A stretch of 64,000 nt of DNA from CAG-964 sp902789345 (GTDB taxonomy: Bacteria > Bacillota > Clostridia > Oscillospirales > Acutalibacteraceae): NCBI GenBank assembly GCA_052117325.1, contig JBQKJJ010000003.1. One strand, given 5' to 3'. Position 1 is the first letter of the stretch, and every line of letters begins with the position of its first letter. The translations under genes and the position numbers were made by a program. A model generated the notes under the pieces. It was not told where the DNA came from. It did not search any database and worked only from the letters and a program-made list of their open reading frames with translations. Below are positions 59,099-64,000 of the stretch, one piece after another.

Positions 59099-59127
59099 TT
59101 GAAAACCTACCAAACATATGGTATTAT
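59099..59127 (+). promoter_or_regulatory. Promoter and operator of the Rrf2 gene
   Basis: TTGAAA (59099-59104), 17-base spacer and TATTAT (59122-59127). The spacer contains the dyad TACCAAACATATGGTA (59108-59123), a fit place for Rrf2 autorepression. Confidence 0.7.
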
Positions 59128-59155
59128 TATATGTATATAAACGGAGGGCATACTT

Positions 59156-59593
59156 ATGAAAATATCTACAAAAGGCCGCTATGCTTTGCGTATGATGCTT
59201 GACCTGGCTGAACACCAAGGCGACGGATATATAGCGTTAAAGGACATTGCTGCAAGGCAAAATATATCTAAAAAATATCTGGAGCAAATTGTTCCTATAT
59301 TAAACAAGGCAGACATTCTAAATACAAACCGTGGCTACCAAGGTGGCTACAGACTGGCACGAACTCCTGACAAATACACTGTTGGCGACATTCTTAGAAT
59401 TACCGAGGGCAGTATTTCGCCTGTTGCCTGTCTTGACAAAAATCCGGTAGAGTGTGAAAGAGCCGGCGAATGTGCAACACTGCCTGTATGGCAGGGGCTT
59501 TACAAGGTTATCACCGATTATCTTGACGGTATAACACTACAGGACATTCTGGACAAACAGCGTGAGCGTTACTGTAACGACTATGTAATTTAA
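59156..59593 (+). CDS. Rrf2-family transcriptional regulator (IscR/CymR-like)
   Basis: A 145-residue winged-helix regulator. MKISTKGRYALRMMLDLAEH and the recognition helix ISKKYLEQIVPIL are typical. Three cysteines in CLDKNPVECERAGEC (spacing 7 and 5) fall in the loop where IscR binds a 2Fe-2S cluster; CymR lacks such a set. It may thus sense Fe-S or thiol state and control sulfur genes, possibly including cysK. AGGG precedes the ATG. A Cys-rich small gene follows 28 bp later. Confidence 0.92.
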   Translation: MKISTKGRYALRMMLDLAEHQGDGYIALKDIAARQNISKKYLEQIVPILNKADILNTNRGYQGGYRLARTPDKYTVGDILRITEGSISPVACLDKNPVECERAGECATLPVWQGLYKVITDYLDGITLQDILDKQRERYCNDYVI

Positions 59594-59621
59594 CACAAGT
59601 TTTTATACAAGGGAGCTTACT

Positions 59622-59837
59622 ATGACTATTGACATTAACACTATGGCAGAGCTGAAAAACTGTCTGAAAGAAAGCTTTGGTTTGTATCTGCATTGTCACG
59701 ACTGCTGTGGCGGTCAGAGCTTTTCTTTTGACACCGAGCCGTCGGCAGAAGCAATGGAATATATTGTTAAATTTTTTACAGACAAAAACTTAACTGTTAC
59801 CTTTACGCCTGACAAATGCTCGTTTGTTGCTAGGTAA
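59622..59837 (+). CDS. Cysteine-rich 71-residue protein
   Basis: Not recognised. A small alpha/beta protein with an LYLHCHDCCGG cluster (His24, Cys25, His26, Cys28, Cys29) and single cysteines at 14 and near 66, likely to bind metal or react with thiols. AAGGGAG lies 6 bases before the ATG. It follows the Rrf2 regulator by 28 bp and shares its terminator, which suggests co-regulation by Fe-S or sulfur state. Confidence 0.7.
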   Translation: MTIDINTMAELKNCLKESFGLYLHCHDCCGGQSFSFDTEPSAEAMEYIVKFFTDKNLTVTFTPDKCSFVAR

Positions 59838-59877
59838 CATTTTGCCGGGCCTTATGGCTTAAATTAAAATTTAAAAC

Positions 59878-59912
59878 CAGTGTGTATTACAGGTTTGAAT
59901 ACACACTGATTT
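59878..59912 (+). terminator. Terminator of the Rrf2 operon
   Basis: A 10-bp perfect stem (CAGTGTGTAT / ATACACACTG), 11-base loop and T-rich tail. Confidence 0.85.
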
Positions 59913-59919
59913 TTGTTTT

Positions 59920-60693
59920 TTATAGATTTGAAAAAATTTGGTACAAGTGCTTTAATGTTTCTTCATTGTCTACATATTCGTTGCCGTGGTTTGTACCCTG
60001 CGCAACAAACCTGCCGTCCTTAATTGCCGTAAGGGTTGTAAATTCAACATTCTCCCAGCTATCGTTTGTAAGGGGCAGTGTGGAAACGGTAATGGAATTT
60101 TCACGCTCTAAATAGTACAGCGAGTTTTTGTAATTTGTGTGAATATACATATACTCTCCGTCATAAATTATCAAATTCAGCTTATTTCCTTTTGAAAGTT
60201 TAGCAACAAGCTCATCTAAGATATTAAACCTTTCTTTAAAGTCTGCCTCTCTGCCTAATAGCCTTTGCTTTTTGTTTATCTCATCAACTATGTACAGCAA
60301 TATTCTCTCGCTGTCGGTTTCACCCTGCTGTTTTTTTAAATATCTGTTTAACAGCGGATAATCAAATATAGTCCCGTTATGAATTAAAGTCCAGCGCCTT
60401 GAGGAATTGTCCCTCTTTGTATAAGGGTGGCAGTTATTTCTGTCAATATTGCCTATAGTGGCATAGCGAATGTGGGCAAGCACCATATTTGAAACAAGCG
60501 GTACAGCAAGCCTTTCCTTTAAGTAGTTACTTTTAGACGCTTGTATAGACTCTTTTTCTATATAAAGCTGTCCGTCAGAAATGTGTGCCAAACCCCAACC
60601 ATGAGGATGCATATTGCTGTGGCTGTAAAATATCTTTAAATCTTCATTTACATATTCCTCTTTATCTGCGCTAAATCCAAAAATTTCACACAT
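59920..60693 (-). CDS. Class II glutamine amidotransferase-like protein
   Basis: A 257-residue Ntn-type amidotransferase (YafJ/EgtC-like fold) with no synthase domain. After removal of Met, Cys2 (MCEIFGFSA) becomes the N-terminal nucleophile; HPHGWGLA, VLAHIRYAT and LIHNGTIFDY are the conserved glutamate-binding motifs. GGGAGG lies 9 bases before the ATG. Its first 8 bases overlap the end of gshA, so it is translated with it. It may cleave a gamma-glutamyl amide bond; EgtC does this in ergothioneine synthesis, beside the GshA-like EgtA. Confidence 0.85.
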   Translation of the reverse strand: MCEIFGFSADKEEYVNEDLKIFYSHSNMHPHGWGLAHISDGQLYIEKESIQASKSNYLKERLAVPLVSNMVLAHIRYATIGNIDRNNCHPYTKRDNSSRRWTLIHNGTIFDYPLLNRYLKKQQGETDSERILLYIVDEINKKQRLLGREADFKERFNILDELVAKLSKGNKLNLIIYDGEYMYIHTNYKNSLYYLERENSITVSTLPLTNDSWENVEFTTLTAIKDGRFVAQGTNHGNEYVDNEETLKHLYQIFSNL

Positions 60694-61972
60694 TTTGCTT
60701 CGCCTCCCCCAGTAGTTTATTTCTGTAGCCCTGTGCAAGCTCTATTCCCCTTTGCACATAATTGTCGCCAAACTCTTTTATTGCCCTTTGTGCATAGTTT
60801 TTTTCAGGATAAATAAGCTTATCTAACTGATATTTTAGGGTGCAATTTATACTGTTGCTGTCAAAGCCCTTAAAAAAGCTCTGCATATCCTCAATAACAT
60901 TTTTAGCGGCTTCCCCTACTTTTACATAACTGCCGTTAAAATATATCTCATCGTTAATAAACGAGGCGGCGTTTTTTTCGTTGCTAATAGCTTTGCACTG
61001 CATATCGTCGGTAAAATTGTAATCCGGCTTTGACATTAAATATATAATAAGCAGATGAATAAAGTTAATGTCCTCTGCAAATATTCCAACAGGTGAAAAG
61101 GGATTAACATCCAACATTCTAAGCTCAATATGATTTACACCGTTACCAAGCTGTTGCAGAGAATTTTCTCCCTTCGGCTTTAACCGTATAGGATAATAAA
61201 GCTCCGACGCCGACTTAAGCAAGCCCTTATCAATGTAGCTTTGGATGCTTGCTGTGTAATCGTCTATACTGCTAAAGCCGAGTATAGGTACAAAGCTGTT
61301 CCAATAGCCAAGCTTACCGCACCTAACAGACCTGTAGTCTGTTACCTTGCTCTTGCCCAGCATTTCACTGCTAAAAAACGAACCGTCCATAACCGGGCTG
61401 GCGGCGGTTAGGTAAACTATAAGCCAAGTATAGCTTATAAGCTTTTTTGCTAATTCAAGATAAATGCCGTTTTTAAATTCAGTAAAGTTTTTAACACCGC
61501 TTTTTGAAAATGCGTAATTAAGCAGTGGCTCTGCAAATGAAAAATTAAGGTGTATGCCCGAATACAGCATTTTCATTTTTCCGTACTTTTCAGCCAGATA
61601 TTGCCTGTAAACCGACTTGTTTTTCATACTTCCCACAAAGTTTGCTACAGGTATACTATCCTCATTCTTTACATAAGGTGGGTTTGAAAAAGGCCATATA
61701 AGCTCATTGTAATCATCTGCAATTTTTTGGGCAACAGTTGTATGCAGACTGTACAGTTGACTTTCCACCTTTTGCACATCGTTAAACACATCTGTTATAA
61801 ATTCCACCTGACTCTCGCAAAAATCACGCTGAATATGCTTGTGGTTTAAAAACGGGTGCGGCGTACAGGACAAATAGCCCCGTTGGTCTGTACGCAGACA
61901 CTCTTTTTCTATTCCAAATTCGCCTGTAAATATATAATCAAACAATTTTTTGTCTGCAAAATCAAAGCCCAT
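60686..61972 (-). CDS. gshA: Glutamate-cysteine ligase
   Basis: Joins glutamate and cysteine to gamma-glutamylcysteine with ATP; 428 residues. GEFGIEKECLRTD is the Glu-rich N-terminal metal site, ITDVFNDVQKVESQLYSLH and SGIHLNFSF are family motifs, and IELRMLDVNPFSPVGI is the late active-site strand. It matches the ligase part of bifunctional GshF but the ATP-grasp glutathione synthetase half is absent, so the cell may stop at gamma-glutamylcysteine. The downstream amidotransferase overlaps it. Confidence 0.88.
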   Translation of the reverse strand: MGFDFADKKLFDYIFTGEFGIEKECLRTDQRGYLSCTPHPFLNHKHIQRDFCESQVEFITDVFNDVQKVESQLYSLHTTVAQKIADDYNELIWPFSNPPYVKNEDSIPVANFVGSMKNKSVYRQYLAEKYGKMKMLYSGIHLNFSFAEPLLNYAFSKSGVKNFTEFKNGIYLELAKKLISYTWLIVYLTAASPVMDGSFFSSEMLGKSKVTDYRSVRCGKLGYWNSFVPILGFSSIDDYTASIQSYIDKGLLKSASELYYPIRLKPKGENSLQQLGNGVNHIELRMLDVNPFSPVGIFAEDINFIHLLIIYLMSKPDYNFTDDMQCKAISNEKNAASFINDEIYFNGSYVKVGEAAKNVIEDMQSFFKGFDSNSINCTLKYQLDKLIYPEKNYAQRAIKEFGDNYVQRGIELAQGYRNKLLGEAKQNV

Positions 61973-62133
61973 TAAATCATCTCAATCCTAACTCACATTG
62001 TACTTTATTAAATTTGCCCTAAACAGAGCAAATATTTAAAACAAATGCCCATAAATTATATGCCTATATACGCAGCATTAGCATTATTGGAAAACTAAGT
62101 TTTACTCAAAACCTAGGAATTTAGTATGTTATT

Positions 62134-62162
62134 ATAATACACCACTTACAGCCTGTTGTCAA
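62134..62162 (-). promoter_or_regulatory. Promoter of the gshA operon
   Basis: TTGACA (62162-62157), 17-base spacer and TATTAT (62139-62134). The leader is about 155 bases and starts with a CTAGGTTTT/AAAACTTAG hairpin near 62094-62116. Confidence 0.75.
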
Positions 62163-62198
62163 CCACTATGTTAATCCGGCAAAAGGGTTAAGCCATAT

Positions 62199-62230
62199 AA
62201 AAAAGCTCCACCGTAATAGTGGAGCTTTTC
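62199..62230 (-). terminator. Terminator after the decarboxylase alpha gene
   Basis: An 11-bp perfect stem (AAAAGCTCCAC / GTGGAGCTTTT) with a 7-base loop, 25 bp beyond the stop at 62255. Confidence 0.88.
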
Positions 62231-62254
62231 GCTTTTAGCTTTTGAATTTTATTA

Positions 62255-63658
62255 TTAAACCGGATGAACCTTATTCTTTAAATCTACAAGGTCACTGTTT
62301 ACACCCTGTTCCTTTTGTCTTCTCTTTTCAAAGAATTTAACTGAAACCTCAGGGAACATTGCATAGGACAATACATCCTCTTCCTGCTCTGTCCACTGCT
62401 TGCACTCCTGGCGAAGTGAATCAAGCTCAGGCTCAATTAAGTCGGCCGGACGGCAGTCAATAGCCTTTTGGTCGCCAATAATTCTCTTTCTGAACTCAGG
62501 GTCAATTTTTACAGGTGTTGTACCGTACTTACCGGCAACAAGGTCCTTAAACTGGTTGTTACACATTTTGTAACGCTCGCCTGTAATTACATTAAATACA
62601 GCCTGTGTACCTACAATCTGTGATGTAGGAGTAACAAGCGGAGGATAACCTGCGTCTTTTCTTACTCTAGGAACTTCCTCAAGAACCTCTGTCAGCTTGT
62701 CCTCTTTACCTGCCTGCTTTAGCTGGTTAAGCAGGTTAGAAAGCATACCGCCCGGTACCTCGTACATAAGTGCGTTAGTATCTGTAGCAAGCATTTTCTG
62801 GTCAAGCAAGCCGTTGTCAATATATTTCTTACGAATACCCATAAAGTATTCACGAATTTCGTTAAGAAGCTTTAGATCCAAACCTGTAGAATACTCAGTG
62901 CCGTTAAGTGCGGCTACCATAGACTCTGTAGGAGAATGAGAAGTACCCAAAGCAAGCGGTGACATTGCAGTATCAATAATATCAACACCGTTTTCAATAC
63001 CCTTCAACAGGCACATTTCAGACAAGCCGGAAGTAGCGTGTGTATGAAGCTGTATTGGCAAATCAACAGCTCTCTTAAGAGCCTTAACAAGCTGAACTGT
63101 TCTTTGCGGTGTAAGCAAAGCCGCCATATCCTTAATACAGATAGAATCTGCACCGGCGTCAGCTATTCTCTTTGCATATTCCTCATAATACTGAGTTGTG
63201 AAAACCTCACCTACAGTGTAGGAGATTGCTACCTGTGCGTGAGCACCCTCTTTTTTAGCAGCCTTAATAGCTGTTTGAAGGTTTTTAATATCGTTAAGAG
63301 CGTCAAAAATACGGATAATATCAATACCGTTAGCTACAGAACGCTGTACAAAATATTCAAGAACATCGTCTGCATAGTGGCGGTAGCCAAGCATATTCTG
63401 ACCTCTGAAAAGCATTTGCAGCTTTGTGTTAGGACACTTATCTCTTATAATACGAAGTCTGTCCCATGGGTCTTCGTTTAAAAATCTAAGGCAGGAGTCA
63501 TATGTTGCACCGCCCCAGCACTCCAATGAATAAAATCCAACTTGATCAAGCTTTTCAAGAATTGGCAACATATCATCTGTAGTCATTCTTGTAGCAAACA
63601 AAGACTGGTGTGCATCACGAAGTACTGTTTCTGTAATTAGAATCTTCTTTTGTGGCAT
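62255..63658 (-). CDS. oadA: Decarboxylase alpha / pyruvate carboxylase subunit B-type carboxyltransferase
   Basis: A 467-residue DRE-TIM carboxyltransferase of the OadA/PycB family. ETVLRDAHQSLFATRM is the conserved start, ECWGGATYDSC the substrate loop, CIKDMAALL holds the carboxylated Lys and QLHTHATSG the metal-binding His pair. It moves CO2 between oxaloacetate and biotin. The usual fused C-terminal biotin domain is absent; a separate carrier gene lies 31 bp upstream. With the OadB/OadG genes at 8.7-10.4 kb it could form a Na+ pump. A role in pyruvate carboxylation is the alternative. Confidence 0.9.
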   Translation of the reverse strand: MPQKKILITETVLRDAHQSLFATRMTTDDMLPILEKLDQVGFYSLECWGGATYDSCLRFLNEDPWDRLRIIRDKCPNTKLQMLFRGQNMLGYRHYADDVLEYFVQRSVANGIDIIRIFDALNDIKNLQTAIKAAKKEGAHAQVAISYTVGEVFTTQYYEEYAKRIADAGADSICIKDMAALLTPQRTVQLVKALKRAVDLPIQLHTHATSGLSEMCLLKGIENGVDIIDTAMSPLALGTSHSPTESMVAALNGTEYSTGLDLKLLNEIREYFMGIRKKYIDNGLLDQKMLATDTNALMYEVPGGMLSNLLNQLKQAGKEDKLTEVLEEVPRVRKDAGYPPLVTPTSQIVGTQAVFNVITGERYKMCNNQFKDLVAGKYGTTPVKIDPEFRKRIIGDQKAIDCRPADLIEPELDSLRQECKQWTEQEEDVLSYAMFPEVSVKFFEKRRQKEQGVNSDLVDLKNKVHPV

Positions 63659-63689
63659 TTTAGCACATTCCTTTCAAGTGTGGATTTAA

Positions 63690-64000
63690 TTAAGCAATAG
63701 TTGTCAGAACTGTACCTGACTCAACATTCTGGCCCTTTGAAACATTAACTGCACCAAGTGTACCGTCAACAGGGGCAAAAATTTCGTTTTCCATCTTCAT
63801 TGCCTCAAGTATAAACAGGCAGTCGCCCTTTTTAACAGCTTGACCAGCTGAACACTTAATGTCAAGAATAACGCCAGGCATTGGTGACTTTACAGGCTCG
63901 CCTGAACCGGCTGCCGGAGCCGGTGCTGCCTTTGGTGCAGCGGCAGGTGCTGCTGCCGGAGCAGCTGCTACAGGAGCAGGTGCAGAACCTGCTGCAAGCT
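63690..64000 (-). CDS. Biotin carrier protein, C-terminal part
   Basis: The frame is open to the window edge, so the N-terminus lies outside. The visible part has an Ala/Pro-rich flexible linker (LAAGSAPAPVAAAP...) and a biotinyl domain with MPGVILDI at its start and the biotinylated Lys in LEAMKMEN. It ends VESGTVLTTIA. It would carry CO2 from the carboxyltransferase to the membrane subunit. The internal ATG at 63881 is not the start; the domain begins before it. Confidence 0.92.
   Translation of the reverse strand, partial: LAAGSAPAPVAAAPAAAPAAAPKAAPAPAAGSGEPVKSPMPGVILDIKCSAGQAVKKGDCLFILEAMKMENEIFAPVDGTLGAVNVSKGQNVESGTVLTTIA

Overview
The window reads as a low-GC, anaerobic, endospore-forming Firmicute of class Clostridia, probably an Oscillospirales/Ruminococcaceae-like lineage. 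Grounds: sporulation genes (spoIVA with a SipL-type partner, yqfC/yqfD, ylbJ, ypeB), a tryptophan T-box leader, MutS2, a Rrf2 regulator, a biotin-dependent sodium-pump decarboxylase in place of respiratory genes, and AT-rich spacers carrying textbook TTGACA-N17-TATAAT promoters. The family-level placement is inference. I see no phage, insertion sequence, tRNA or CRISPR array.

Layout. 1-624: 5' end of a 16S rRNA gene (minus strand) with its leader, two tandem promoters, and the hairpin ending the trp operon. 641-7414: complete trpE-G-D-C-F-B-A operon under a UGG-specifier T-box. 7482-8397: a metal-dependent amidohydrolase. 8716-10483: oadB and oadG, membrane subunits of a Na+-translocating decarboxylase; a catalytic subunit and biotin carrier lie 50 kb away at 62.2-64.0 kb. 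10643-13670: sipL-spoIVA, coat-basement genes. 13870-15183: an unrecognised zinc-ribbon membrane protein with a long Gln/Ser/Tyr repeat tract. 15384-18534: hisS-aspS. 18704-19997: minD-mgsA. 20238-21891: membrane glycosyltransferase. 22129-23611: pdxST (PLP synthase). 23710-25887: thioredoxin-reductase-like flavoprotein and cysK. 26071-27767: mgtE behind a 300-nt leader holding a 26-codon ORF that overlaps a terminator hairpin. 27919-35111: ASKHA-fold kinase-like protein, PflX-like radical SAM protein, yqfCD and ylbJ (divergent), GNAT, and a two-domain CmpB-type membrane protein. 35112-41457: a regulatory cluster with an XRE-AbrB protein, a PadR/DUF1700/DUF4097 operon with a clear operator, a DUF308 protein and a LytTR two-component pair. 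41608-47921: secreted Ig-like/lysozyme protein, ypeB without sleB, and several orphan genes. 48040-51133: murI-DUF1934-argS. 51208-58600 (minus): phoH-ybeY-dgkA | era | yqzL-like-recO-mutS2-YpmS-like. 59099-62162: Rrf2 regulator with a Cys-rich small protein, then gshA overlapping a class II glutamine amidotransferase. 62201-64000: decarboxylase alpha subunit and the C-terminal part of its biotin carrier.

How the genes fit together. Amino acid supply (Trp, Cys), cofactor supply (PLP, used by TrpB and CysK), thiol metabolism (CysK, GshA, Rrf2), charging and translation (AspRS, HisRS, ArgRS, YbeY, Era), spore assembly and germination, and Na+-coupled decarboxylation are represented. The most unusual items are the mgtE leader ORF and attenuator, the overlapping gshA/amidotransferase pair, the Q/S/Y-repeat zinc-ribbon membrane protein, the split decarboxylase loci, and a few short unannotated ORFs. 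All functions are read from sequence motifs alone; no database search was possible.
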